Under the pieces are notes generated by a model. It saw only the letters and a program-made list of their open reading frames with translations, was not told where the DNA came from and ran no database searches. DNA of 64,000 nt from Pseudomonas sp. R84 (GTDB lineage: Bacteria; Pseudomonadota; Gammaproteobacteria; Pseudomonadales; Pseudomonadaceae), in NCBI RefSeq assembly GCF_009834515.1, contig NZ_CP019426.1, positions 682,001 through 746,000 on the forward strand. The letters run 5' to 3'. Of the stretch, positions 1 to 8,628 are shown in pieces (positions within the stretch are counted from its first letter, which is position 1; each line of letters starts with the position of its first letter). A program made the translations under genes and the position numbers.

Positions 1-2366
1 CGGCGCAACTGGTACAGCGTCAGGCATTGCTGGCGCGGCAGATTCAGGAAAACGGTGTCACGTATAACGTCTATGCCGATCCCAAAGGCGCGGATCGGCC
101 TTGGGAGCTGGATCTGCTGCCGCATGTGATTGCTGCAGATGAGTGGCAGCAATTGTCGGCAGGCATCGCTCAGCGTGCGCGCCTGCTCAATGCTGTGCTG
201 GCGGACTTGTACGGCCCGCAAAGGCTGATCAGCGAAGGTTTGTTGCCGGCAGAGCTGGTCTTCGGTCACAACAATTTTCTCTGGCCGTGTCAGCATATCG
301 CGCCGCCGGAAGAGATATTTCTGCACCTGTACGCCGTGGATCTGGCACGCACGCCGGACGGGCGCTGGTGGGTCACGGCGGATCGCACACAAGCGCCGTC
401 GGGCGCCGGCTATGCCCTGGAAAACCGCACCATCGTGTCCCGTGCCTTTCCCGAGTTGTACCGTGATCTCAAGGTGCAGCATCTGGCGGGTTTCTTCCGC
501 GCATTGCAGGAAACCCTCGCACGACAGGCGCCGAGTGACGATGACACGCCGCTGGTGGTGCTGCTCACACCGGGGCGCTTCAACGAAAGTTATTTCGAAC
601 ATTTGTATCTGGCTCGCCAGTTGGGTTACCCGCTGGTCGAGGGCGGTGACCTGACGGTGCGCGATGCCACGGTCTACCTGAAAACCCTCAGTGGTCTGCG
701 TCGGGTGCACGCGATCATGCGCCGGCTCGATGATGATTTCTGCGATCCGCTGGAGCTGCGCACGGACTCGGCGCTCGGTGTTCCCGGTCTGCTCGAAGCG
801 GTGCGTCAGGGCCGCGTGCTGGTGGCCAATGCATTGGGCAGTGGCGTGCTGGAGTCGCCGGGATTGCTTGGGTTTCTGCCCAAGATCAATCAATACCTGT
901 TTGGCGAAGATATGATCCTGCCGTCGATCGCAACGTGGTGGTGCGGTGAGGCGCCGGTATTGGCGCAAGCCCTGGAAAAACTGCCCGAACTGCTGATCAA
1001 ACCGGCCTTCCCCTCGCAAAGCTTCGCGCCTGTGTTCGGCCGTGATCTGAGTGAAAAACAGCGCCAGGCGCTTGCCGAGCGCATGCAGGCGCGCCCGTAT
1101 GCCTATGTGGCGCAAGAGTTGGCTCAATTGTCCCACGCGCCGATCTGGCAGGCGGAAAATGGACAACTGCAACCACGGGCGATCGGCATGCGTATGTACG
1201 CCGTGGCCAGTGGTGAGGGTTATCGCGTGCTTCCCGGTGGTTTGACCCGGGTGGCCGCCGAGGCGGATGCCGAAGTGGTATCGATGCAGCGCGGCGGGGC
1301 GAGCAAGGACACTTGGGTACTTGGCGATCGTCCACCCAGCGGCGAGCAATGGAAGAGCCAGCGTAATGTCGGCGTGCACGATCTGGTGCGGCGCGATCCG
1401 TATCTACCCTCGCGAGTGGTGGAGAACCTGTTCTGGTTCGGCCGTTACTGCGAACGCTGCGACGACAGTGCGCGGCTGCTGCGGATCATGCTCGCGCGGT
1501 ATGTCGATGGCGATGACCCGCAAGCGCTACAGGCGGCGGTCGACCTCGGTGAGCGGCTGACGTTGCTGCCGGACGAAGGTGAACTCCCTGAGCGCCTGTT
1601 GGCAGCGCTGCTGGGTGAGGACTGGTCGTTCAGTCTGCGCTCCAACCTGCAGCGGTTGCAGTGGGCAGCCTCGCAGGTGCGTGGCAAGCTTTCGCGCGAG
1701 AACTGGCAGGCGCTGGTGGAGTTGCAGCGCGAAGCGATGGACCTGGACACCGACGAACCCGACTTCGGCGAGCTGCTGGATTTCCTCAACCGGCTGGTGA
1801 TGTCGCTGGCGGCGCTGTCCGGGTTTGCCCTCGACGACATGACCCGCGACGAAGGCTGGCGGTTTCTGATGATTGGCCGGCGCATCGAGCGACTGCAATT
1901 TCTCAGCAGCAGTCTGGCGGCATTTCTGCGTGGTGCCGGCGCATTCGATCAGGCGGGCCTGGAGTGGTTGCTGGAGTTGGGCAACAGCAGCATCACCTAT
2001 CGCTCACGTTATCTGGCCGTGGCGCAATTGATTCCGGTGCTCGACCTGTTGCTGCTGGACGAGCAGAACCCGCACGCGGTGTTGTTTCAGTTGAAGCTGG
2101 TGACCCGCACGTTAAAGCGCTTGAATGATGATTTCGGTGTCCCACGGGAAGCGGGGTTGCCACAGTTGGTCGAGCGTCTTGCGCGTTTTGATCTGGGTTG
2201 CCTGGAGAATCCATTGTTCGGAGAGGCCAGCGTACGAGCGGCTTTGAGTGGTCTAGCGGATCTGCTGCAGGACATTGCCGACGCCAGTAGTCAGGTCTCG
2301 GATCGTCTGGCCCTGCGCCATTTCGCCCATGTCGATGACGTCAGCCAACGCACGGTGTCTGTCTGA
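1..2366 (+). CDS. Circularly permuted ATP-grasp / alpha-E fusion protein (5' partial)
   Basis: The open frame runs into the left edge without a stop, so the true start lies outside; about 780 residues are visible. The first part (to about nt 1350) looks like a circularly permuted type 2 ATP-grasp domain: NALGSGVLES, LFGEDMILPSI and TWWCGE near nt 820-945 match the family. From about nt 1400 an alpha-E (DUF403-type) helical domain follows, starting with SRVVENLFWFGRYCER. ATP-grasp enzymes ligate carboxylates to amines. The ATP-grasp, alpha-E and transglutaminase combination has been predicted to be a peptide-synthesis or protein-tagging system, but no substrate is known. The stop TGA overlaps the ATG of the transglutaminase gene (TGATG), so the two are translationally coupled. 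Family assignment is secure; cellular role is inference. Confidence 0.9.
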   Translation, partial: AQLVQRQALLARQIQENGVTYNVYADPKGADRPWELDLLPHVIAADEWQQLSAGIAQRARLLNAVLADLYGPQRLISEGLLPAELVFGHNNFLWPCQHIAPPEEIFLHLYAVDLARTPDGRWWVTADRTQAPSGAGYALENRTIVSRAFPELYRDLKVQHLAGFFRALQETLARQAPSDDDTPLVVLLTPGRFNESYFEHLYLARQLGYPLVEGGDLTVRDATVYLKTLSGLRRVHAIMRRLDDDFCDPLELRTDSALGVPGLLEAVRQGRVLVANALGSGVLESPGLLGFLPKINQYLFGEDMILPSIATWWCGEAPVLAQALEKLPELLIKPAFPSQSFAPVFGRDLSEKQRQALAERMQARPYAYVAQELAQLSHAPIWQAENGQLQPRAIGMRMYAVASGEGYRVLPGGLTRVAAEADAEVVSMQRGGASKDTWVLGDRPPSGEQWKSQRNVGVHDLVRRDPYLPSRVVENLFWFGRYCERCDDSARLLRIMLARYVDGDDPQALQAAVDLGERLTLLPDEGELPERLLAALLGEDWSFSLRSNLQRLQWAASQVRGKLSRENWQALVELQREAMDLDTDEPDFGELLDFLNRLVMSLAALSGFALDDMTRDEGWRFLMIGRRIERLQFLSSSLAAFLRGAGAFDQAGLEWLLELGNSSITYRSRYLAVAQLIPVLDLLLLDEQNPHAVLFQLKLVTRTLKRLNDDFGVPREAGLPQLVERLARFDLGCLENPLFGEASVRAALSGLADLLQDIADASSQVSDRLALRHFAHVDDVSQRTVSV

Positions 2367-3256
2367 TGAATGCTCGATACCAGATTTTCCACGACACCTG
2401 TTACCACTACGACAGCCCGGTTTCTCTGGCACAGCAATTGGCGCACTTGTGGCCGCGAAAGTGCGATTGGCAGCGTTGTACCGCACAGCAATTGCTGATC
2501 AGTCCGGACCCGACCGCACGGCGCGATGAGCTGGATGTGTTTGGTAATCCATTGACCCGATTGGCCTTTGAGCGGCCGCATGACGAATTGCAGGTCAATG
2601 CACAACTCACCGTTGAAGTGCTGGCGCGGCCGGCGCTGGACTTCAAGCAGTCGCCCGCGTGGGAGCTGACCCGCGATGCGCTGAGTTACAGCAGTCAGCC
2701 GTTGTCCGCTGAGTTGCTCGAAGCCTGTCGCTACCGGTTCCAGTCACCGTACGTGCATCTGAAACGCAGTTTCGTCGAATTCTCGCAAAGTTGTTTTCCG
2801 CCGGGCAGGCCGTTGCTGCTGGGCGTGCAGGACTTGATGCACAAGATCTTCAGCGAATTCACCTTCGATGCTGAGGCGACCCAGGTGGCGACACCGCTGG
2901 TGGAGGTGCTGGAGCGACGACGCGGGGTTTGTCAGGACTTCGCTCACTTGATGCTGGCATGCGTGCGCTCGCGAGGCTTGGCAGCGCGCTACATCAGTGG
3001 TTATTTGCTGACGCAGCCGCCGCCGGGGCAGCCACGCTTGATCGGCGCCGATGCGTCGCATGCCTGGGTGTCGGTGTTTTGTCCGGTGCTGGGCTGGGTG
3101 GATTTCGATCCGACCAACAATGTGCAGCCGGCGCTGGAGCACATCACGCTGGCGTGGGGGCGGGATTTTTCCGATGTGTCACCGTTGCGCGGGGTGATTC
3201 TCGGCGGCGGCAATCATGACCCGGAAGTGCGCGTCACCGTGATGCCGCTGGATTAA
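2366..3256 (+). CDS. Transglutaminase-like cysteine peptidase family protein
   Basis: A 296-residue protein with a bacterial transglutaminase-like N-terminal beta region and a C-terminal transglutaminase core. The catalytic triad is visible: Cys189 in RRGVCQDFAH, His232 in ADASHAWVSV and Asp248 in VDFDPTNN. No signal peptide is seen, so it is probably cytoplasmic. It overlaps the upstream ATP-grasp/alpha-E gene by one base. This pairing recurs in many proteobacteria, where a peptidase or amidase-like role linked to the ligase is assumed. REP sequences follow the stop. Confidence 0.92.
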   Translation: MNARYQIFHDTCYHYDSPVSLAQQLAHLWPRKCDWQRCTAQQLLISPDPTARRDELDVFGNPLTRLAFERPHDELQVNAQLTVEVLARPALDFKQSPAWELTRDALSYSSQPLSAELLEACRYRFQSPYVHLKRSFVEFSQSCFPPGRPLLLGVQDLMHKIFSEFTFDAEATQVATPLVEVLERRRGVCQDFAHLMLACVRSRGLAARYISGYLLTQPPPGQPRLIGADASHAWVSVFCPVLGWVDFDPTNNVQPALEHITLAWGRDFSDVSPLRGVILGGGNHDPEVRVTVMPLD

Positions 3257-3270
3257 CGACGATCAAAAAA

Positions 3271-3360
3271 TGTGGGAGCGAGCCTGCTCGCGAAGGCGTC
3301 AGGTCAGTCAACTTATAGGTAGCTGGTACACCGCTTTCGCGAGCAGGCTCGCTCCCACAG
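3271..3360. repeat. REP pair (BIME), GAGCCTGCTCGCGA type
   Basis: Two head-to-head copies of the palindromic element GTGGGAGCGAGCCTGCTCGCG separated by about 35 bp. The same element flanks many genes in this window. It follows the transglutaminase stop and may act in mRNA stabilisation or termination. Confidence 0.9.
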
Positions 3361-3467
3361 GGAATTCGGGTGTATTGGGGAATGGAAGGCTGTGAGGGCC
3401 GGCAGTGAAACCGCCAGCCCCGTCACAAATCCGCAGGGTCTGATTCGATCATCAAACCCGGTGGGGT

Positions 3468-3656
3468 TCAGGCGTCGGGCGCCTGATCTTTCGGTGTTTC
3501 AGTTGCATCAACATCATCTTCCGGTGCCACTTCACCCTCAGGGTTCAGTGCTGCTTCTTCAGCGGTTTGTTTCTTGCGCTGAAGCTTTTCCTCTTTCTTC
3601 TGTTCCTTTGCCAGGTCTCGTTGACGTTTGGCGAAGGAGTAATTGGGTTTGGCCAT
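3468..3656 (-). CDS. Small lysine/glutamate-rich protein
   Basis: A 62-residue highly charged protein starting MAKPNYSFAKRQRDLAKEQ. The ATG at 3656 is preceded by AGAGGAAC at good spacing; the longer upstream open frame lacks a ribosome binding site. The first half is basic and probably helical (KKEEKLQRKK); the tail is acidic (EGEVAPEDDVDATETPKDQAPDA region). I recognise the conserved Pseudomonas small-protein type but know no function. It lies 67 bp downstream of the LOG-family gene on the same strand and could be co-transcribed with it. Confidence 0.75.
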   Translation of the reverse strand: MAKPNYSFAKRQRDLAKEQKKEEKLQRKKQTAEEAALNPEGEVAPEDDVDATETPKDQAPDA

Positions 3657-3723
3657 GGGCGTTCCTCTTGGTCGAAGGTGAGGTTGAGCGGCGCGTATTC
3701 TGCCCTGTATCGGTGCCCGGTGG

Positions 3724-4311
3724 TTAGCCGGGTTTTTGCTCGACCCATTTGGGCGTGACGGTCGGCTTCCAGTTATCCAGGGCATCGAGCAGTGCTTGCG
3801 GCGATTCGCTCACTTGCAGCATGTCACGGTGTGGCGCGCGAACGAAGCCTTCGCCGACGATATGGTCAAGAAAAGCAGTGAGTTTGCTGTAGAAACCGTT
3901 TACTTCCAGCAGGCCCAAAGGTTTGCCGTGGTAGCCAAGCTGGCCCCAGGTCCATACTTCGAACAATTCTTCCAGTGTACCGAGGCCGCCGGGCAGGGCG
4001 ATAAACGCATCGCTCAGTTCAGCCATGCGCGCCTTGCGCGCGTGCATGCCATCGACCACTTCCAGGCGTGTCAGGCTTTTGTGGCCGATTTCCTTGTCCA
4101 TCAGGCTTTGCGGGATGATGCCGATCACTTCGCCGCCGGCAGCCAGTGCCGCATCGGCAACGATGCCCATCAAACCCACGGCGCCACCGCCGTAGACCAG
4201 GGTCAGTTTACGTTCGGCCAAGGCCCGGCCAAGGGCAATGGCGGCTTCGGTGTAAGCCGGATCAGTGCCCGCATTGGCACCGCAAAATACACATACGGAT
4301 TTCAGAGACAT
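3724..4311 (-). CDS. LOG-family protein (TIGR00730; cytokinin riboside 5'-monophosphate phosphoribohydrolase-like)
   Basis: A 195-residue Rossmann-like protein. The family motif [16 protein letters not shown] is present, as is the N-terminal [10 protein letters not shown] and the glycine-rich [14 protein letters not shown] enzymes release ribose 5'-phosphate from nucleoside monophosphates, giving free cytokinin-type bases. In bacteria the physiological substrate is often unclear. The start at 4311 has AGGAGG nine bases upstream; the 61 extra upstream codons have no such site. It lies next to azurin, the same neighbour as in P. aeruginosa (PA4922/PA4923). Confidence 0.9.
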   Translation of the reverse strand: MSLKSVCVFCGANAGTDPAYTEAAIALGRALAERKLTLVYGGGAVGLMGIVADAALAAGGEVIGIIPQSLMDKEIGHKSLTRLEVVDGMHARKARMAELSDAFIALPGGLGTLEELFEVWTWGQLGYHGKPLGLLEVNGFYSKLTAFLDHIVGEGFVRAPHRDMLQVSESPQALLDALDNWKPTVTPKWVEQKPG

Positions 4312-4369
4312 GCCTTCCTCCTGGGTCAATCCGTCACAGGGTAATGGCTGGCACGCCGTGATCCAAGGC

Positions 4370-4459
4370 CTAAACTTCGCGTTCAGGCGATTCAAAGGTG
4401 CCGCTGGCGCCACAGGCGTAGGCGGCGAGCAAACTGCACAACAGACCGTTAAAGAACAT
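4370..4459 (-). CDS. Possible 29-residue peptide upstream of the LOG gene
   Basis: A short frame (ATG 4459, TAG at 4370) begins [24 protein letters not shown] lies eight bases before the ATG. The peptide has a hydrophobic N-terminal half with two cysteines, so it could be a tiny membrane or exported peptide. It ends 58 bp ahead of the LOG start. No homologue is recognised; conservation across strains would decide. Confidence 0.35.
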   Translation of the reverse strand: MFFNGLLCSLLAAYACGASGTFESPEREV

Positions 4460-4565
4460 GACAGGCACTCCGTCTCAGTAGATGCGCCGATCATAGGGCC
4501 GGTCGGGGAATCTGGCCGTTAGATTGTGTCGATGAGTGTCATAGCCTGAAAGTTGTATACAATTT

Positions 4566-4579
4566 TTGACTCAAGTCAT
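4566..4579 (+). promoter_or_regulatory. Candidate Anr/FNR box ahead of azurin
   Basis: TTGACtcaaGTCAT matches the Anr/FNR consensus TTGAY-N4-RTCAA except at the last base. It lies 73 bp before the azurin ATG. Azurin expression under low oxygen depends on Anr in pseudomonads, so the placement makes sense. Confidence 0.4.
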
Positions 4580-4651
4580 AGGAACTTGCGAAGATTTCAG
4601 GCAGTCTTTCCACCATTCGTGTTTTTGTTAACCCTGCCTTGGAGATTCACC

Positions 4652-5095
4652 ATGTTTTCCAAAGTTGTTGCGGTATCCCTGCTGGCGTTGGCCAGCAGCC
4701 AATTGATGGCTGCTGAGTGCAAAACCACCGTTGACTCCACCGATCAGATGTCCTTCAGCACCAAAGCCATCGAAATCGACAAGAGCTGCAAGACTTTCAC
4801 TATCGAACTGACTCACTCCGGCAACCTGCCGAAGAACGTCATGGGCCATAACCTGGTGATCAGCAAAGAAGCTGACATGCAGCCAATCGCCACCGCTGGC
4901 CTGGCCGCCGGCATCGACAAGAACTACCTGCCTGAAGGTGACGCGCGCATCATCGCTCACACCAAGATCATCGGCGCCAAGGAAACCGACTCGCTGACCT
5001 TTGACGTAGCGAAGATTGCTGACGGTGGCTACGGCTTCTTCTGCTCGTTCCCTGGGCACATCTCGATGATGAAAGGCACGATTACTGTTAAGTAA
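4652..5095 (+). CDS. azu: Azurin, blue copper protein
   Basis: A 147-residue precursor of the periplasmic type I copper electron carrier. A signal peptide of about 19 residues ends in LMA before AECKTT. In the mature protein the copper ligands fall where expected: His46 (VMGHNL), Cys112, His117 and Met121 ([11 protein letters not shown]). Cys3 and Cys26 can form the conserved disulfide. The ATG at 4652 is preceded by TTGGAG. The longer upstream frame would bury the signal peptide, so it is rejected. Azurin passes electrons between the cytochrome chain and periplasmic reductases or peroxidases. Confidence 0.97.
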   Translation: MFSKVVAVSLLALASSQLMAAECKTTVDSTDQMSFSTKAIEIDKSCKTFTIELTHSGNLPKNVMGHNLVISKEADMQPIATAGLAAGIDKNYLPEGDARIIAHTKIIGAKETDSLTFDVAKIADGGYGFFCSFPGHISMMKGTITVK

Positions 5096-5118
5096 GCCGT
5101 TCAACCGCGTCATCGTTC

Positions 5119-5210
5119 TTCGCGAGCAGGCTCGCTCCCACAGGTTTTAGTTGTGCACAAATGCTGGGTCCGACAGCGAACCATGTGGGAGCGAGCCTGC
5201 TCGCGAAGGG
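5119..5210. repeat. REP pair, GAGCCTGCTCGCGA type
   Basis: Two inverted copies of the element lie about 40 bp apart downstream of azurin, oriented tail to tail. Confidence 0.88.
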
Positions 5211-5242
5211 GCCATCCGCATCAATGAAAGCAATGGCCAAAG

Positions 5243-5280
5243 AAAAGCCCGCTGAGGATCACTCCTCAGCGGGCTTTTTC
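5243..5280. terminator. Strong bidirectional rho-independent terminator
   Basis: A GC-rich stem of about 15 bp (AAAGCCCGCTGAGGA pairing with TCCTCAGCGGGCTTT) with a four-base loop, flanked by A and T runs on both sides. It separates the convergent azurin and nadE genes. Confidence 0.93.
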
Positions 5281-5293
5281 ATTCCATCAGCGC

Positions 5294-6121
5294 TTACGGC
5301 GCAAACGGCATCACACGTTTGTGATGGGTCTTGTTGTAAGTCGCAACGATGATGTCGAACGCTTCCTGACGCACCGGCTCGCCGTGCAGGAACGCGTCAA
5401 TCTCGGCGTACGTCACACCATGGGACGCTTCGTCGGGTTTGCCCGGCGACAAATCCTCAAGGTCCGCCGTTGGCACTTTCTCGACCAGTGACTCCGGCGC
5501 ACCAAAGCTGCGCGCAATCGCGCGAACCTGGTTTTTCACCAGACCGCTGAGCGGCGCCAGATCGCAGGCGCCGTCACCGAACTTGGTGAAGAAACCCATC
5601 ACCGCTTCCGCCGCATGATCGGTGCCGATCACCAGACCATGCGCCGCGCCGGCGATGGTGTATTGGGCGACCATGCGCATGCGTGCCTTGGTATTGCCGA
5701 GCACAAAGTCCACCGACACCGCATGCTTGCCTTCAAACGCTGCCACTTCACTGGCCAGCGACTTCACTGCCGGGCCAATGTTGACCGTGTGGCGCTCGTC
5801 TGGAGCAATGAAGTCCACCGAGGCCTGGGCATCGTGTTCATCGAACTGGGTTTCGTACGGCAGGCGCACGGCGATGAATTTGTAGCTATTGTCGCCGGTC
5901 TGGTCGCGCAGCTCACGCATCGCGCGCTGGGCCAGCAGGCCGGCGGTCAGCGAGTCGACGCCGCCGCTGATGCCCAGCACCAGCGTCTTGAGCCCGGAAT
6001 TGACCAGGCAATCCTGAATAAAGGTAATGCGCCGGGCGACTTCGGCCTGCAGAGCCTGGTAGTCGGCGAACGGCGGTTGCACCTTGAGCTGCTCAGCAAT
6101 CTCACGCTGTACGGCTTGCAT
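5294..6121 (-). CDS. nadE: NAD+ synthetase, ammonia-dependent
   Basis: A 275-residue enzyme that amidates nicotinic acid adenine dinucleotide to NAD+ using ATP and ammonia. The ATP pyrophosphatase P-loop SGGVDSLT is present and there is no nitrilase/glutaminase domain. [15 protein letters not shown] near the C-terminus is typical. The ATG at 6121 follows AGGAG at good spacing; 23 upstream in-frame codons lie inside the spacer to pncB and the pncB tail. It starts four bases after the pncB stop, forming a two-gene NAD salvage operon as in P. aeruginosa. Confidence 0.96.
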   Translation of the reverse strand: MQAVQREIAEQLKVQPPFADYQALQAEVARRITFIQDCLVNSGLKTLVLGISGGVDSLTAGLLAQRAMRELRDQTGDNSYKFIAVRLPYETQFDEHDAQASVDFIAPDERHTVNIGPAVKSLASEVAAFEGKHAVSVDFVLGNTKARMRMVAQYTIAGAAHGLVIGTDHAAEAVMGFFTKFGDGACDLAPLSGLVKNQVRAIARSFGAPESLVEKVPTADLEDLSPGKPDEASHGVTYAEIDAFLHGEPVRQEAFDIIVATYNKTHHKRVMPFAP

Positions 6122-6125
6122 GAAT

Positions 6126-7349
6126 TCACTCCTTGCTAGATAGACTGGAATCGGCAGGAACCTGGAAAACGTGTCGCAAATAGGCAACAAAATTGGGGTC
6201 TTTGCAGTGGGACTTGCCTGGCTCGTCGGAGATCTTCGCCACCGGTTGGCCGTTGCAGGCAGTCATTTTAAGCACGATGCTCATCGGTTCGACACCCGGA
6301 ATGTCACAGGTGAGGTTGGTGCCGATGCCGAAGCTGACGTTGATCCGACCGTGCAGCGCGCGGAAGATCTCCAGCGACTTGGGCAGGGTCAGGCTGTCGG
6401 AGAACACCAGGGTCTTGCTCATCGGGTCGATGCCGAGCCTGTGATAGTGCGCAATGCATTTTTCGCCCCACACCACAGGATCACCGGAGTCGTGGCGCAG
6501 ACCGTCGAAAAGCTTGGCGAAAAACAGGTCGAAATCGCCGAGGAACGCATCGGTGGTGATGCAATCGGTGAGCGCGATGCCCAGCAGACCACGGTACTCG
6601 CGAACCCAGCAATCGAGTGCGGCGATCTGGCTGTCGATCAGCCGTGGACCGAGTTGCTGGTGGGCCATGATCCATTCGTGGGCCATGGTGCCCAGCGGTT
6701 TCATGTCCAGTTCGCGGGACAGGTGCACGTTGCTGGTGCCGACAAAACGTCCGGGGAAATCGTGTTTGAGCACGTTCACCACTTCAGCTTGCACGCCGTA
6801 CGAAAAGCGTCGACGGGTGCCGAAATCGGCGACTTGCAGTTGCGACAACTCATCGGCCGAAGCGTTGGCGGTCAGCCAGTCGAACTTGCGATAGAGCTGC
6901 TCGCGCGCCTGTTCCAGTGCGGTTTCACGGTAGCGATAGCGGTTACGCACTTCGCTGACGATCGCCAGCAATGGCACTTCATAGAGAATCACATGCAGCC
7001 ACGGCCCGCGCAGACGGATGAACAACTCGCCGTTTTCGATACCAGTGTGCACATAGCGCAGGTTGAAGCGGAACAGTCCGAGGAAACGCAGGAAGTCCGG
7101 TTTGAGGAAGCTGATCCGCTCAAGGAAACTCAGTTGGTCGGCGCTCAGGCTCAGCTCGGCCAGACGCTCGATCTGATAACGGATCTCGGCCAGATACGGG
7201 CGCAGATCCTCGCTGTTACGGCAACGAAACTCCCATTCGACTTCGACGTTGGGGTAGTTGTGCAGCACCGCCTGCATCATCGTCAATTTGTAGAAGTCGG
7301 TGTCGAGCAGGTTCTGCACGATGCGATCGGCAAACACGCTCTCGCTCAT
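6126..7349 (-). CDS. pncB: Nicotinate phosphoribosyltransferase
   Basis: A 407-residue cytoplasmic enzyme that joins nicotinate and PRPP to form nicotinate mononucleotide, with ATP hydrolysis. Family motifs are [13 protein letters not shown] near the N-terminus, [12 protein letters not shown] carrying the histidine that is phosphorylated in the family, and the phosphate-binding SFGIGTNLT. The ATG at 7349 follows GGAG; the 15 extra upstream codons are discarded. First gene of the pncB-nadE operon. Confidence 0.96.
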   Translation of the reverse strand: MSESVFADRIVQNLLDTDFYKLTMMQAVLHNYPNVEVEWEFRCRNSEDLRPYLAEIRYQIERLAELSLSADQLSFLERISFLKPDFLRFLGLFRFNLRYVHTGIENGELFIRLRGPWLHVILYEVPLLAIVSEVRNRYRYRETALEQAREQLYRKFDWLTANASADELSQLQVADFGTRRRFSYGVQAEVVNVLKHDFPGRFVGTSNVHLSRELDMKPLGTMAHEWIMAHQQLGPRLIDSQIAALDCWVREYRGLLGIALTDCITTDAFLGDFDLFFAKLFDGLRHDSGDPVVWGEKCIAHYHRLGIDPMSKTLVFSDSLTLPKSLEIFRALHGRINVSFGIGTNLTCDIPGVEPMSIVLKMTACNGQPVAKISDEPGKSHCKDPNFVAYLRHVFQVPADSSLSSKE

Positions 7350-7460
7350 AACGGGGTCTCCAGGTGCGCCGCGCCTGTGCGCGGACTCAATCAATGGCGC
7401 TAGTGGCGCATATCAGGGACGAAGATTGCCAGCAGTTTTTTAAATCACCGCAGAACCCTG

Positions 7461-7550
7461 GTGGGAGCGAGCCTGCTCGCGAAGGCGTCATTTCGGTCAA
7501 CATTGATACTGAATATGCCGGTCTCTTCGCGAGCAGGCTCGCTCCCACAT
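7461..7550. repeat. REP pair, GAGCCTGCTCGCGA type
   Basis: Inverted pair between the pncB start and the LysR stop, same family as the elements at 3271 and 5119. Confidence 0.88.
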
Positions 7551-7562
7551 TTTTCAATCGAG

Positions 7563-8465
7563 TCAAATTTCCGGGCTGTCGATCTGTTCGAGCATCCACT
7601 TCACAAAATCCCGCACCTTGGGCACTTCCGCCGCATGCTCCGGGTACGCCAGGTAATAGGCATCAGTGCTGGGCATGGCATGCTCAAACGGAATGACCAG
7701 TTTGCCGTCAGCCAATTCCTCTTCCACTAGAAAACGCGGTAACAACGCCACACCACAGCCAACCTGCGCGGCGCGAATGCACATATAAAAGGTTTCGAAG
7801 CGCGGCCCATGGTAGCTGTGTTCGGTCTGGTAACCCTGACTGTCGAACCAGTCGTGCCAGGCTTGCGGGCGCGAGGCATTTTGCAGCAGGACCAGATCGG
7901 TGAGTTGTGTCGGGTCAGTAAATGGTGTGTCCGGCAGGCTGCCCGGCGCGCAGACCGGCACAAGTTCTTCGCCGAACAGTTTCAGGCATTCAGTCCCTGG
8001 CCGTGAGCCCTGACCGAAATAGAACGCCAGGTCGCTGCGCCCTTGCAGCAGATCATCTGCTTCCTGTTCATTGCACAGATCCAGGTGAATCGACGGATGG
8101 CGCAGACGCCAGCCTTTCAGGCGCGGCACCAGCCAGCGTGCGCCGAATGTCGATGGCGTAGACACGCGCAGGACTTCTGTTTCGCCGCCGTAGGAGCGCA
8201 GGTAATGCGTCGACATTTCCACTTGGGTGAGGATTTTTCGTACTTCAACCAAGTACAAATCCCCGGCCGGGGTCATCTGCAAACGCCGACGCACGCGGCG
8301 GAACAACAGGTGCTGCAGCAGCTCTTCAAGCTGTGCGACCTGTTTGCTCACCGCACTCTGGGTCAGGTTCAGTTCCTCGGCGGCGCGGGTGAAACTCAAG
8401 TGCCGGGTCACGGCCTCGAAACACTGCAGGGCGGTGATCGACGGCAAGTGGCGTTTGTTCAGCAT
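7563..8465 (-). CDS. LysR-family regulator, GcvA-like, divergent from amaB
   Basis: A 300-residue LTTR. The winged helix is at about residues 8-65 (SITALQCFEAVTRHLSFTRA, then NLTQSAVSKQVAQLEE), followed by a co-inducer domain. The ATG at 8465 gives the canonical short N-terminus; 55 upstream in-frame codons would put a non-family extension in the promoter gap. It is transcribed away from amaB across a 163-bp gap, so it probably controls amaBA and itself, with a lysine catabolite as likely inducer. The target is inferred from position. Confidence 0.9.
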   Translation of the reverse strand: MLNKRHLPSITALQCFEAVTRHLSFTRAAEELNLTQSAVSKQVAQLEELLQHLLFRRVRRRLQMTPAGDLYLVEVRKILTQVEMSTHYLRSYGGETEVLRVSTPSTFGARWLVPRLKGWRLRHPSIHLDLCNEQEADDLLQGRSDLAFYFGQGSRPGTECLKLFGEELVPVCAPGSLPDTPFTDPTQLTDLVLLQNASRPQAWHDWFDSQGYQTEHSYHGPRFETFYMCIRAAQVGCGVALLPRFLVEEELADGKLVIPFEHAMPSTDAYYLAYPEHAAEVPKVRDFVKWMLEQIDSPEI

Positions 8466-8628
8466 GGCTGATCCTTTTCTTGTCTTTCTATGCCCAGCAT
8501 GAATAAACGGAATGATATCTCGCGTAAAGGTCGTTTGTTGACTCGCCATTGTGACGCTACAACTAAAGGCCTGCCCGGTCGCGAAAAAGCGTCCGCACAC
8601 ATTCAGTTTTTTGCTTGAGGAGTGACCC

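Noticed and set aside
6171..7403. 410-codon plus-strand frame opposite pncB
   Set aside because: It mirrors pncB in a high-GC gene; the minus strand encodes a complete, motif-bearing enzyme and the plus frame has no recognisable domain or ribosome binding site.
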